From assembly GCA_018269055.1 (NCBI GenBank), contig JAFDVI010000059.1, forward strand, positions 22,079 through 86,078: a stretch of DNA of 64,000 bases, written 5' to 3'. Source of the DNA: Acidobacteriota bacterium. GTDB lineage: Bacteria; Acidobacteriota; Blastocatellia; RBC074. Below are positions 44,643 through 54,301 of the stretch, in pieces (position 1 is the stretch's first letter; every line of letters starts with the position of its first letter). Made by a program: the position numbers and the translations under genes. A model generated the notes under the pieces. It saw only the letters and a list, made by a program, of their open reading frames with translations, searched no databases and was not told where the DNA came from.

Positions 44643-47021
44643 GTGACGCCTTATTCACCAGCGAGTTTTATTGGAATCGTGAGTACAGTCCTTTCCGAAC
44701 ATCTGACTGATCCCCACGTTAAAGCGCCTGTGTCGCCGGATGAAACGACATTCTGGCGTGTGGAAGGCAGTCTGCTCAATTTGAGCGCCGTGCGTCCGGT
44801 GGCGTTTTTCACCTGGAATGCGCAGAGTTTTTCTGAACGATGGGTACGGCGAAGCGCATTGGCGCTGTCGGCAGTGATTCGTCCCCTCATGTATGCAGCC
44901 GACAGAGTTTTTGCGACGCGGTTTCTGCATACCTTGCTGCGCGGTGTTAGCCGGGACCGGCTGGATCTGCTCGGCGAAGAGTATTTTCATTATTACCTGA
45001 AACCTCGGCTCAAATCCCAGGGCATGCAAAAGCTGAAAGAAGCGATGGCCAGCGGCGAAAAAATCGTTCTGGTTAGTCAGGGGTTGGATCACGTGATGCG
45101 CCCACTGGCGGAGTATCTGGGCGTGGAATGGTTGGTTGCCAACCGGTTGGAATTTTGCGACGGGTTGGCAACTGGGCGGTTGCTTTCGCCTGTGGTTCGC
45201 CCTCGGCAGGTGCTGGCCAGGATCATTGGCAGAAGCCCGGATGGGCGCGTCGTGCTGGGCAAGCTTTCCCGCAATTTGGGAAATCCGGCTGAAGTTTTGA
45301 AGCGGGCGATTTTTCCGACTCGACGAATTGTTAAGCCCTTAACGTCTCCAACGGTCGTGTTTGAGCCGTACAAACAACTCGGCACTCTATCTGTGCTGGA
45401 TTCGATGGCAGGCAAAAATGTTCTGCTGATTGGCTTCACTGGCTTCATTGGAAAAGTCTGGTTGGCGAAACTGCTGCAGGAAGTGCCGAACATCGGCAAA
45501 GTATATTTGTTGATTCGCCGCCAACGATCCGTCACCGCGCAACGTCGGTTTGAAAAAATCGCCTCCGAATCGCCCGTATTCGACAAACTGCACGAAATTC
45601 ATGGCGATAATTTCATTAAGCTGCTGGCGGAAAAGATTGAAGTGGTGGAAGGCGATGTCAGTCAACCGGGTCTGGGGTTAGCGCCGGATGTTTTGCTGCG
45701 GTTGCAATCGAATCTTGACCTGGTGATCAACAGCTCCGGTTTGACCGATTTCAACCCGGATTTGCGCCAGGCGCTGGCGATTAACATTGATGGCACGCTG
45801 AACGTTTTAAGCTTCATCCGGGAATGTAAACAGGCTGCGTTAGTGCATCTTTCGACTTGCTACGTTGTGGGATTTCGGGATGGGCGTATTCCTGAAACAT
45901 TGACGCCGAATTACACGCCGAAGGCCATCGCGGATTTCGATGCGGAAATCGAGTATGAAACGCTCCATCGCATGGTGAAAGATGTTGAGGCCCGTTCAGA
46001 AACCGGAGAAATCACCCAATTGCTTCGCCAGCAAGTTCTGGAAAAAGCGCACCGGGCCAATAAACAGCTTTCGGACTCCGAACTCGAAGCGCAAATTCGC
46101 AAACAGCGTCAGCGGTGGGTTCGAGACGAATTAATAGATTCGGGCATGCATCGCGCGCAAGAATTTGGCTGGCCCAACACCTATACCTTCACCAAAAGCC
46201 TAGCCGAATCGCTGATTGCTTTGCGAGCAAGTGATTTGCCAATCGCCATCGTTAGACCCTCCATCGTCGAAACCTCCACGCACGACCCATTTAGAGGTTG
46301 GAATGAAGGTGTTAACACGTCGGCGCCAATTTCCTATCTGCTCGGCACGTTCTTCCGCCAATTGCCTTCAAATGGGAAAAAGTGCCTTGATATTATTCCG
46401 GTGGATTTGGTCGTTCGTGGAATGATTTTGATCGGCGCAGCGTTAATCGAACGGCGTCACGAACAGCTTTATCATCTGGCGACTTCGGCGGTAAATCCTT
46501 GCAACATGCGCCGCACAATTGAGCTAACGGGACTGGCACACCGCAAGCATTATCGGGCGCAGGACGAGTTTAACTACCGTTTGCTGGCGATGTTCGATTC
46601 GATTCCGGTGTCAAAGGAACGGTACCGAACGCTTTCCGCCCCAGCGCAGAAACAATTGGTGCAAGCACTGCTGAGAATCGTTTCGCCGCTGCCGATGATG
46701 CGCTCGCCTCTGATTCGTCGGCAACGCGATCTCGATAAAGTCACCAAACTGGTTGAGCTTTATGAACCGTTCATTCTTCACAATGAATACGTTTTTGAAG
46801 CCAGGAATGTCGAAGTTCTCTCGGCGCTGTTGCCAGAAGAGGAGCGGCAGGCATTCTGTTATGACGCCAGCTATATTGACTGGTGGGATTACTGGATCAA
46901 TGTTCATATCCCAGCACTGCGGAAATGGTCTTATCCGTTGATCGAAGGTCGCTCGGTGGAAAACAAATCCAGTCGGCAGTTACAAATTCCATCATCGGAG
47001 CAAACGGTCGCGGCCAGCTAG
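44643..47021 (+). CDS. Fatty acyl-CoA/ACP reductase fused to a degenerate HAD domain
   Basis: This 792-residue protein has two parts. Residues 30-225 follow the HAD-IB (SerB-like) fold, but the nucleophile loop usually DxDGT reads R39-V-E41-G-S, so phosphatase activity should be lost. Residues 255-650 are a NAD_binding_4 (male-sterility type) reductase with NAD(P)-binding GFTGFIG (264-270) and catalytic Y514-x3-K518. Such enzymes reduce acyl thioesters to fatty alcohols or aldehydes. The start is a GTG at 44643 without a clear ribosome site. A second reductase follows 40 bp downstream. The context is a lipid cluster. Confidence 0.85.
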   Translation: MTPYSPASFIGIVSTVLSEHLTDPHVKAPVSPDETTFWRVEGSLLNLSAVRPVAFFTWNAQSFSERWVRRSALALSAVIRPLMYAADRVFATRFLHTLLRGVSRDRLDLLGEEYFHYYLKPRLKSQGMQKLKEAMASGEKIVLVSQGLDHVMRPLAEYLGVEWLVANRLEFCDGLATGRLLSPVVRPRQVLARIIGRSPDGRVVLGKLSRNLGNPAEVLKRAIFPTRRIVKPLTSPTVVFEPYKQLGTLSVLDSMAGKNVLLIGFTGFIGKVWLAKLLQEVPNIGKVYLLIRRQRSVTAQRRFEKIASESPVFDKLHEIHGDNFIKLLAEKIEVVEGDVSQPGLGLAPDVLLRLQSNLDLVINSSGLTDFNPDLRQALAINIDGTLNVLSFIRECKQAALVHLSTCYVVGFRDGRIPETLTPNYTPKAIADFDAEIEYETLHRMVKDVEARSETGEITQLLRQQVLEKAHRANKQLSDSELEAQIRKQRQRWVRDELIDSGMHRAQEFGWPNTYTFTKSLAESLIALRASDLPIAIVRPSIVETSTHDPFRGWNEGVNTSAPISYLLGTFFRQLPSNGKKCLDIIPVDLVVRGMILIGAALIERRHEQLYHLATSAVNPCNMRRTIELTGLAHRKHYRAQDEFNYRLLAMFDSIPVSKERYRTLSAPAQKQLVQALLRIVSPLPMMRSPLIRRQRDLDKVTKLVELYEPFILHNEYVFEARNVEVLSALLPEEERQAFCYDASYIDWWDYWINVHIPALRKWSYPLIEGRSVENKSSRQLQIPSSEQTVAAS

Positions 47022-47061
47022 CGTTGCTCCCAACCTGAAAGGAATTGTCGCTAAATAACGT

Positions 47062-48189
47062 ATGGCAATTTTTCTGACCGGTTCGACCGGGTATGTCGGA
47101 GCACATGTCGCAGCCTTGCTGCTGGAAAATCATGCCGACCGATTGAATTTGTTGGTGCGAGCAAAAAATCAGCATGACGCTGAACAACGGCTATGGAAAT
47201 CCCTACAGCTTCATCTGGATTTTCCACGCTTTTATGACCATCTGAAGTCCAAGGTCAGCATTTTTTGCGGCGATCTGACCGACAGTCGCTTTGGTTTATC
47301 CGGCGAGGATTACCAGCACCTGGCGGAAACAACCGACTCTGTCATCCATTGCGCAGCCTCGCTGAACCGTAAGAGTGAAAAGACCTGCCTGAACGTCAAC
47401 CTACGCGGCACATTGGAAGTCATCAAACTGGCTCAAGCCGCGCGCGATTTGCATGGCTTGCGCAGGTTCAGCGATGTTTCCACCGTGGCAATTTGCGGCC
47501 AGCGCTTCAGCGAGGTTGTTCAGGAAGATGAATCCCTGGACTGGGATCGTTCCGATTACGACCCATACGCACGAACGAAAAAGTTCTGTGAACACATGGT
47601 TGCGGAACTGTTGCCGGATGTTCGCCATACTGTCTTTCGCCCTAGCATCATTCTTGGTGACAGTCGCTATCCAGAAACGACGCAGTTCGATATGGTGCGG
47701 TCTTTTGTTTTCCTTGCCGGTTTGCCGCTGTTGCCATTTAGACCGTCCGATCAAATTGACATTGTCAATGTGGACTTTGTGGCTGAATCAATTGTGACGA
47801 TTCACCAAAAGGAAAACCCTCGGTTCGACATTTACCATTTGTCATCAGGCAAGGCATCTCAAACCTTTCAGGTCCTGACCCAGGCATTGGCTCAGGCTCA
47901 AAATAAGCGACCTCCGATCTTCCTGCCCGGCCTTGAAAAGCCGTTTACGGGAATCAACGACTGGATCGCAAATAATTTTCGCGGCAGCTCAATTAGTCTT
48001 GGAGCCACCTTATTGAAGGTTTTCCTACCATATTTAACGTTCAATACAGTTTTTGACAACACAAGAATTACTAAGGAAACGGAAAAAAATCCAATTCCCT
48101 TTTCCAATTATTGCTTTCCTCTGCTACAATTCAGTCGCGCGGGAAATTTCACATATCCCTATAAGGAATGGCCAAGTGGCTTTAACTAA
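47062..48189 (+). CDS. NAD-dependent reductase/epimerase, thioester-reductase type
   Basis: This 375-residue protein has an extended-SDR Rossmann domain beginning with FLTGSTGYVGAHVAALLL, the inner motif GDLTDSRFGLS and the active-site YxxxK in YARTKKFCEHM. It resembles the reductase half of the preceding gene and thioester-reductase domains more than sugar epimerases. It probably acts on the same acyl or sugar-lipid substrate class. It ends before a gap of almost 600 bp. Confidence 0.75.
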   Translation: MAIFLTGSTGYVGAHVAALLLENHADRLNLLVRAKNQHDAEQRLWKSLQLHLDFPRFYDHLKSKVSIFCGDLTDSRFGLSGEDYQHLAETTDSVIHCAASLNRKSEKTCLNVNLRGTLEVIKLAQAARDLHGLRRFSDVSTVAICGQRFSEVVQEDESLDWDRSDYDPYARTKKFCEHMVAELLPDVRHTVFRPSIILGDSRYPETTQFDMVRSFVFLAGLPLLPFRPSDQIDIVNVDFVAESIVTIHQKENPRFDIYHLSSGKASQTFQVLTQALAQAQNKRPPIFLPGLEKPFTGINDWIANNFRGSSISLGATLLKVFLPYLTFNTVFDNTRITKETEKNPIPFSNYCFPLLQFSRAGNFTYPYKEWPSGFN

Positions 48190-48781
48190 AGCAAGCACCT
48201 ATTTGAAAAGCATCTCAAATCAAGTTCAGGCGCAATTCGCGACAAATGAAACCATTCAAGTAGTTCTGTAATTTCAGGTACAAGTTGTTTTAAGAAGTTC
48301 GGCTTAATCCATGACAGTGCCCTGGCAGATTGCTATCAATAGTGGTCGAAGCTTTGAAAGTTTTACCTGTGCGAAGCAATTACTGCGTCATTCCAAATAA
48401 CGATTGACCATAAGCAGTTTAATGTCCCGCATTGAAACTGCGATTAATAACTTTGGCAGATTCGAATCGGCCCCAGTGAATCAACTCCCCAGGAGAGCCA
48501 AAGTTGGATCGGTACAATCGTTTCCTCACGAACTACACACAACGAGGACGATTCTTTGATCGTTTGGATACTGGAGCTGACACGTGTGTTCGATATGCTT
48601 GGTACTGAAAGCCTACCCTTTCGTACACGGCCCCGAAAACATTCCAGACAGCTCTTTGGTAACTCTTGGTACCCCGACGGGAAATTTTGGTAAAGGCTTG
48701 CCCCTATCGGTTTTCCGAACCGTGCCTTTGTGCCGAATCTATGTCGAGGTGATCCCCTAAATTCAGGAGGAATCAAGGCTT
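48190..48781. other. Intergenic region before the pyruvyl-transferase-like gene
   Basis: A gap of about 590 bp, rich in A and T near its left end. No protein gene, tRNA or clear hairpin was recognised. The strong AGGAGGAA site at 48766-48773 belongs to the next gene, so a promoter for it is expected here. Confidence 0.45.
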
Positions 48782-50194
48782 ATGAGTATGGATATAGCGT
48801 TAGAAGGATGGGTGAGCAGTCTCATCGAACTCTCTAAATTCAAATGGATGCTTGGTTCAGGCCGACGCTGGCATCCAGGAGAAAAACTCAAACTCCTTTT
48901 TACGGGCTACAACGGAACTCGTAACACTGGTGCGGATGTGAGGGTCGAAGAAATGCTGCGTCAGATCAAACATATTCTGGGCGAAGAAAACTGCGAACTA
49001 AGCGTTTTGAGCCAGAATTTTGACCTGACCAGCGGCTATTTCAAGGGCATCAATCAGGTAAAACTGCCCGATATCTTTCCGCAGATGCTGTATCGAGAAA
49101 TTCCGAAATTCGACGGAGTCGTCGCGTGCGAAGGCTCGATGTTTAAGAGCAAGTTCGCCAACGCTCTTACAACTATGATGGTTGGCAGTTTGGGTATTGC
49201 GTCTGCCCAAAACAAGCTCAGCGTCGGATACGGAGCCGAAGCGGGCCAGATGGATCCGATGCTGGCCAAAATGGTCGCTCGCTATTGCAAGGATTCTCTG
49301 GTCATCACCCGTAATCCCGAATCACAGGATGTCTTGGGCAAACTTGGCGTTTCGACTGAACTCGGAACCGACACCGCCTGGACATTCGAACCGCACGCGA
49401 ATGAATATGGCTATTCCGAATTGCGAAAAGCCGGATGGGACGAACAATCACCTGTATTAGTCGTTTGTCCGATCAATCCGTTTTGGTGGCCCGTCAAGGC
49501 TTCGGTCAGCAAGTTCGTTGCCAAAACACTCTTTGGAGCGTACAAAGACAGCCACTATCGTTCGGTTTATTTCCATCGTTCCGGGCCGGAGGTTGATGCG
49601 GCCTACAACCATTACTTGACAGGAATGTCCAATGCAGTAGAGCGGTTCCGGAAAGAAACCGGCGTATTCGTTGTGCTGGTTTGCATGGAAATGCTGGACA
49701 GAAAAGCTTGCGAAGAGATGTCACATAACCTTGGTGGCGTACCGGTTTTCTCCTCGGAAACTTACGATATGTACCAATTGGTCAGCATTCTGCGGTCTTG
49801 CCATCTGATGGTTTCTTCGCGTTATCACGGGATCGTGACCAGCATGCCTGCCTTGGTGGCTTCGGCTGGAGTGACAATGGACGAACGCATTCGTAATCTG
49901 ATGCACGAACGCGGTCATCAAGATCTGCTGCTGAATGTGGATGATCCGGACTTGGAAGAACGGCTTTATGGAATCATGGGCAAGCTTCTGAAGGATCATG
50001 AATCCATCCGCGATGGAATCGGCAGAACCGTTGCCAAGAATCTGAAGGTGATGGCGAAAATGGGGGTGTATTTTGAAGAACACGTCCAGCGCCGGTATCC
50101 TGAATTTCCGATTCGGCGCGGATTGCAGAATTGGGAAGATTATTTGCCGCCGCTGAGTCCAAATCTGCGTCGGTTATTGGAAAACTACGGCTGA
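48782..50194 (+). CDS. Polysaccharide pyruvyl transferase family protein
   Basis: This 470-residue protein resembles the CsaB/WcaK family: the N-terminal LLFTGYNGTRNTGADVRVEEML (glycine-rich start), a middle VVACEGSMFKSKFANALTTMM, and a C-terminal half with SILRSCHLMVSSRYHGIVTSM, the typical 'SRYHG' motif. Family members transfer pyruvate ketals or related groups to polysaccharides or lipids. The ATG at 48782 has AGGAGGAA 8 bp upstream. A terminator-like hairpin follows at 50218. Confidence 0.8.
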   Translation: MSMDIALEGWVSSLIELSKFKWMLGSGRRWHPGEKLKLLFTGYNGTRNTGADVRVEEMLRQIKHILGEENCELSVLSQNFDLTSGYFKGINQVKLPDIFPQMLYREIPKFDGVVACEGSMFKSKFANALTTMMVGSLGIASAQNKLSVGYGAEAGQMDPMLAKMVARYCKDSLVITRNPESQDVLGKLGVSTELGTDTAWTFEPHANEYGYSELRKAGWDEQSPVLVVCPINPFWWPVKASVSKFVAKTLFGAYKDSHYRSVYFHRSGPEVDAAYNHYLTGMSNAVERFRKETGVFVVLVCMEMLDRKACEEMSHNLGGVPVFSSETYDMYQLVSILRSCHLMVSSRYHGIVTSMPALVASAGVTMDERIRNLMHERGHQDLLLNVDDPDLEERLYGIMGKLLKDHESIRDGIGRTVAKNLKVMAKMGVYFEEHVQRRYPEFPIRRGLQNWEDYLPPLSPNLRRLLENYG

Positions 50195-50217
50195 TCTTTT
50201 CTTGATCGGCATTGCAT

Positions 50218-50260
50218 TGCGGCGGATCGAAACGAAAAAGTTCGTTTTTGGTCCGCCGCA
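50218..50260 (+). terminator. Intrinsic terminator after the pyruvyl-transferase-like gene
   Basis: TGCGGCGGA (50218-50226) pairs with TCCGCCGCA (50252-50260), with AACGAA/TTCGTT inside, followed by TTCGTTTT. It splits the cluster into two possible transcripts; the next ligase starts at 50305. Confidence 0.7.
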
Positions 50261-50304
50261 TTCGTTTTGCTCAATCGCTGCCTCAGCCTGTATCATTCAC
50301 CTCG

Positions 50305-51969
50305 ATGAATTTCCTTGAGAATATCTTTCAACAACTCACGAAAACACCAAATCGCCCCGTCATTCAGGAAGTTCGTAACGGGGAATTTGTCACCTCAACT
50401 TGCGCCGAACTGCTATCGCGGGTTCAAACGGCACGCGCATTTGTTCGTCAATCCGGCTTAAAAGCGGGTGACCGTTGCGGATTGCTGGCCCCCAATTCCA
50501 TCCGCTGGGCAGCAATGGATTTGGCATTGATGGCTGAAGGCATCATCGTCGTGCCCCTCTATTCTCGCCAGGCTCCGAACGAGCTTGTGGCAATGCTGAA
50601 AGATTGTGGCGCGGCAATGGTGATTTGCAGCGACGAAACTTTGCGCGACGGAATCGCCAATAATTGGCCGACGAACGCTCCGCCCTTAATCCTGTTCGAT
50701 GAGGTTTTCTCGACCTCATCAAGCCCTGACATCGGCGGTCCACCAAATCACCAAACTGATCAACATATCGTCACGATCATTTACACTTCCGGCACTTCCG
50801 GCGAACCGAAAGGCGTGATGCTTAATGTCGCAAACTTGAACCACATGGTTCCCTGCACCGGATCACGCCTGGATCAGTTGATGGAAGGCAAAACCTCGCA
50901 AGTCGCCGATCAAGTTTTTCATTATCTGCCGTTCTGTTTCGCGGGTTCCTGGATTTTGTTGCTGACAGCATTGTCGCGCAACAGCCTTTTGTCGCTTTCG
51001 ACAGATTTAAACAAGCTGGCAGACGAACTGGCTTTGGCATCACCGAATTATTGTTTGAATGTACCGACGCTGCTCGAACGCATTCGCACCGGAGTGGAAA
51101 GCCAGATCGCACAAAAACCGGCTTTCGTGCAACGGATATACCACAGCGGCAAAACCGCCTGGATGGATCAATACGAGGGCAGAGCACGCGCAGGTCTTGC
51201 CTTCAAACTGGCCAATTGGTTGATCTTCGCCAACATCAAAAAGAAAATTGGGGTGAATTTTCGGGCTTTGATTTGCGGATCGGCGCCTTTGACAAGGGAA
51301 ACCCAGTTGTTTTTTTCAATGCTAGGAATCCGAGTCTTGCAGGTCTATGGTTTAACGGAAACCACTGCTATTTGCACGATGGATGATCCGAATGATTTCA
51401 CACCCGGCAGAGTTGGCCCGGCCATTCCCGGCATTGAAATGAAGCTCGGCGAAGACAAGGAGTTGCTGATTCGCGGCCCCAACATCTTCGCAGGCTACTG
51501 GAACAAACCGGAGGCAACCGCCGCCGCCATGCTGCCAGACACAAACGGCAATTGGTTTCGTACGGGTGACCAGGGCGACGTGGACAAAAACGGCAATTGG
51601 GCAATCACGGGTCGCATCAAAAACCTGTTGATCTTGAAATCCGGCCACAACGTTGCGCCCGAACCCATTGAAGAAAAAGTCTTATTCAAGCTGCCTACGG
51701 CTCAGCAATGTGTGGTTGTCGGAAACGACAAAGGTTTTTTGGCCGCGCTGGTTACGGGCAATTTGACAAACGATCAAGTGCAAACTGCCGTGGATTCCGT
51801 CAATACAGACCAGCCGCATTACAAACGTATCCTGGCGTTCAAGGTGATCAAGGAACCGTTGACGATTGAAAGCGGGCTGCTGACCGCGAACGGCAAACTG
51901 AAGCGCGATGCCATCAACAAACATTTCTTCACGGAAATTGAAGAGCTTTATCGCACTCAAAAGGGTTGA
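50305..51969 (+). CDS. AMP-forming acyl-CoA/ACP ligase 1
   Basis: This 554-residue member of the ANL superfamily has the P-loop-like motif IIYTSGTSGEPKG (158-170), a later YGLTETTAICTM, the hinge GDQGDVDKNGNWAITGRIKNL and a C-terminal NGKLKRD lysine motif. It should activate a fatty or aryl acid as an adenylate and load it on CoA or on the ACP encoded downstream. The ATG at 50305 is chosen because the frame upstream runs through the terminator. It starts a block with enoyl-CoA hydratase, KASIII and ACP. Confidence 0.87.
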   Translation: MNFLENIFQQLTKTPNRPVIQEVRNGEFVTSTCAELLSRVQTARAFVRQSGLKAGDRCGLLAPNSIRWAAMDLALMAEGIIVVPLYSRQAPNELVAMLKDCGAAMVICSDETLRDGIANNWPTNAPPLILFDEVFSTSSSPDIGGPPNHQTDQHIVTIIYTSGTSGEPKGVMLNVANLNHMVPCTGSRLDQLMEGKTSQVADQVFHYLPFCFAGSWILLLTALSRNSLLSLSTDLNKLADELALASPNYCLNVPTLLERIRTGVESQIAQKPAFVQRIYHSGKTAWMDQYEGRARAGLAFKLANWLIFANIKKKIGVNFRALICGSAPLTRETQLFFSMLGIRVLQVYGLTETTAICTMDDPNDFTPGRVGPAIPGIEMKLGEDKELLIRGPNIFAGYWNKPEATAAAMLPDTNGNWFRTGDQGDVDKNGNWAITGRIKNLLILKSGHNVAPEPIEEKVLFKLPTAQQCVVVGNDKGFLAALVTGNLTNDQVQTAVDSVNTDQPHYKRILAFKVIKEPLTIESGLLTANGKLKRDAINKHFFTEIEELYRTQKG

Positions 51970-51993
51970 GGGGGGGAACCGAAGAACGTTTCC

Positions 51994-52134
51994 ATGGTTA
52001 TACTGAGCGGGTTGTGCGTTTTTATGGTAGTTATTATCGGCATCATGGCCGCAATGGCTTTGGCTGCGCGCGGGATTGCTGAAGACAACCGCCAGGAAGC
52101 CGAGCAAGCTGAAACGGAGAAGGAAGAAAAGTAA
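51994..52134 (+). CDS. 46-residue membrane protein
   Basis: A short gene reads MVILSGLCVFMVVIIGIMAA, then MALAARGIAEDNR and a Glu/Lys-rich tail ending EEK. One membrane helix (about 2-25) is followed by a charged, probably helical, cytoplasmic tail. It starts 24 bp after the ligase stop and ends 3 bp before the enoyl-CoA hydratase start. The upstream ribosome site is weak. No homologue is recognised. It may anchor a cluster enzyme to the membrane. Confidence 0.55.
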   Translation: MVILSGLCVFMVVIIGIMAAMALAARGIAEDNRQEAEQAETEKEEK

Positions 52135-52137
52135 TTT

Positions 52138-52941
52138 ATGCGGAATTTCAAAGGCCAAACTTTGTCATGGGAACTGAAAGACGGCTGTATTGAACTGGCG
52201 CTGCACCGCGAACCGGCCAACGAAATTGGTGTGAAGACGTTGGAAGAATTGGAGCAATTCGGCCTCGCCCACGAAACGCTGAAACACGAAGCCCATGCAT
52301 TGATCATTTACAGCCAAATGAAGCATGGATTTTCCGCCGGAGCCGATCTTCGCGATTTATATACTCAAGCCAAACAGCTCGGGTTTGAAAACGCCGCACC
52401 GCTCGTTCGCGACTTCCTCAATCGAATTCACGCGGTCGCGAATATCATTGATGCCTCCCCTCTAACAACAATCGCCGCTGTTCATGGAGTCTGCTTTGGA
52501 GGTGGATTCGAGTTAGCTCTGCTTTGCGATCTGATCTTCGCCGACAAAATGGCGCGGTTTTGTTTTCCCGAATTGCGACTGGGATTGATTCCGGGCTTTG
52601 GCGGGATTCCTCGCCTGAAGCGCGATCTTGGCAATGCCATTGTCAGAGATTTGCTGCTGACTGGACGAAGTATCAACGCAACCAAAGCTCAGGCGATTGG
52701 TTTGGTCAGCCAGCTTGCGGCTGAAGGCGAGGCCCTGAAACTGGCGCGCTTCACCGCCACGCAGCTTAAAAAGTTCGACCGTGCAAGCAGCGCTGGCGCC
52801 AAACAATTTCTGAAACCAATTCCCTATGCCGAGCTTCGGCAGGAAATAGATATCTTTTGCGATTTATTCACCAAACCGGCGGTCGAAGCCGGGCTGCGAA
52901 AATTTGTCGAAAGCACCGACGCTTTACCATATTTACCGTAA
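52138..52941 (+). CDS. Enoyl-CoA hydratase/isomerase family protein
   Basis: This 267-residue crotonase-fold protein has the oxyanion-hole segments GFSAGADLRDL and AVHGVCFGGGFELALLCDL. The acidic residue in FPELRLGLIPGFGG matches the catalytic Glu of hydratases. It probably adds water to, or shifts, a double bond in a CoA- or ACP-bound chain made by the neighbouring KASIII. It starts at ATG 52138, 3 bp after the small membrane gene, with GGAGAAGGAAG upstream. Confidence 0.87.
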   Translation: MRNFKGQTLSWELKDGCIELALHREPANEIGVKTLEELEQFGLAHETLKHEAHALIIYSQMKHGFSAGADLRDLYTQAKQLGFENAAPLVRDFLNRIHAVANIIDASPLTTIAAVHGVCFGGGFELALLCDLIFADKMARFCFPELRLGLIPGFGGIPRLKRDLGNAIVRDLLLTGRSINATKAQAIGLVSQLAAEGEALKLARFTATQLKKFDRASSAGAKQFLKPIPYAELRQEIDIFCDLFTKPAVEAGLRKFVESTDALPYLP

Positions 52942-52955
52942 TCATTTTTTCTGAT

Positions 52956-53003
52956 TTGACAGGATCAACCTGGGCAAGAAAAATCCTGACTTGTACCTGT
53001 CAA
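52956..53003. repeat. Inverted repeat before the KASIII gene
   Basis: TTGACAGG at 52956-52963 pairs with CCTGTCAA at 52996-53003 in the gap before the KASIII gene. It could be a REP-type unit or a transcript hairpin. Confidence 0.4.
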
Positions 53004-53029
53004 TTCTGCTTAAGCCCCCTGGAGTTTTT

Positions 53030-54028
53030 ATGATCACACAAAGAGCGAAAATCACTGCGCTGGGCCGTTATGTGCCTCCGCGCGTCGTTACCAACCATGA
53101 CCTGGAAAAGCTGGTTGCCACAAACCATGACTGGATCGTCGAACGCACAGGCATCCACGAACGCCACTGGGTCGAACCCGGAACCCCCAGTTCCGAACTG
53201 GCCGTTCATGCGATTGACGATCTGCTGAAACGTCGCGGCATTGAAGCGGACGAAATCGAATTGATCATCGTCGCCACTGTCACGCCGGATATGTTTTTCC
53301 CTGCGACGGCATGCGTCATTCAAAACAAAATTCGTGCAACCAAAGCCTGGGGCTTCGACGTTTCCGCCGCTTGTTCGTCGTTTTTGTACGCGCTGACCAC
53401 TGGCGCGCAATTCATCGAAAGCGGCAAGCACAAAAAAGTTTTGGTCGTTGGTTCAGACGTGATGACCAGCATTCTGAATCCCGAAGATCGCACAACCCTG
53501 GTGCTGTTCGGCGACGGTGCTGGCGCAGTGCTGCTGGAACCCTGCGAAGAAGGCGAAGAGTTCGGCTTGCTGGATTATCACCATGAAATTGACGGCAGCG
53601 GCGGCGAACATCTTTACATGCCCGGCGGCGGCAGTTTGCATCCACCATCGCATGAAACCGTGGACAAGAAAATGCATTTCGTTCACCAGAACGGACAGGC
53701 GGTATTCAAATTCGCCGTTCGCAAGATGGAAGAACTTGCCACCAGCATGCTGGAACAGAATAATTTGACCGGCGACGACATCGCCTGTTTTATCGCGCAC
53801 CAGGCGAATTTGCGCATCATTGATGCCACCGCCAAGAAAGCTGGATTTGCGCCGGAAAAAGTCATCAAGAACATTCACAAGTATGGCAACACAACTGCCG
53901 CCACGATTCCACTGGCCATCGGCGATGCGATTGATGACGGCAAGCTTAAAAAAGGTGATTTGGTGTTGTTTGCCGCCGTCGGCGCGGGCTTTACTTCGGG
54001 CTGCGTTTTGATGCGCTGGGCTTACTGA
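53030..54028 (+). CDS. 3-oxoacyl-ACP synthase III (KASIII/FabH-like)
   Basis: This 332-residue thiolase-fold synthase has the full catalytic triad: C115 in SAACSSF, H257 in IAHQAN and N287 in KYGNTTAA. FabH-type enzymes condense an acyl-CoA starter with a malonyl-ACP extender; members in secondary pathways use long or unusual starters. The ATG at 53030 follows CTGGAG, and the longer frame back to 52991 is not needed. The ACP gene starts 21 bp downstream, which supports a dedicated chain-building role rather than bulk fatty acid synthesis. Confidence 0.93.
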   Translation: MITQRAKITALGRYVPPRVVTNHDLEKLVATNHDWIVERTGIHERHWVEPGTPSSELAVHAIDDLLKRRGIEADEIELIIVATVTPDMFFPATACVIQNKIRATKAWGFDVSAACSSFLYALTTGAQFIESGKHKKVLVVGSDVMTSILNPEDRTTLVLFGDGAGAVLLEPCEEGEEFGLLDYHHEIDGSGGEHLYMPGGGSLHPPSHETVDKKMHFVHQNGQAVFKFAVRKMEELATSMLEQNNLTGDDIACFIAHQANLRIIDATAKKAGFAPEKVIKNIHKYGNTTAATIPLAIGDAIDDGKLKKGDLVLFAAVGAGFTSGCVLMRWAY

Positions 54029-54049
54029 TTCGAGGAGAGACACTTTTTG

Positions 54050-54292
54050 ATGAAAACGACTGAACAGATCATTGACGAAATTCTGACGCTCGCTTCAACG
54101 CACTTCAACGTTGACCGAGCCACGCTGTCGCCCGATGATGACTTTTTCAAAAAGCTCGGCATTGACAGTTTGCAGGCTCTGGGGTTGCTGACGCGGCTGG
54201 AAAACCATTTCAGCGTTGAACTCCCGGACTACGAAGTGCAAGGCGTCAGCGATTTCCGAACACTGGCTGAAAGGATAGAATTGAGGTTGTGA
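54050..54292 (+). CDS. Acyl carrier protein
   Basis: This 80-residue protein has the phosphopantetheine attachment site S40 in LGIDSLQAL and the usual four-helix pattern (DFFKKLGIDSLQALGLLTRLENHF). It follows the KASIII gene by 21 bp, with GAGGAGAG upstream. It should carry the growing chain for the cluster. No phosphopantetheinyl transferase gene is in the window. Confidence 0.92.
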   Translation: MKTTEQIIDEILTLASTHFNVDRATLSPDDDFFKKLGIDSLQALGLLTRLENHFSVELPDYEVQGVSDFRTLAERIELRL

Positions 54293-54301
54293 GGTAACAG
54301 T

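Noticed and set aside
48444..48776. Minus-strand open frame of 110 codons in the gap before the pyruvyl-transferase-like gene
   Set aside because: Composition (many Ser/Arg) and lack of any ribosome site or domain suggest chance.
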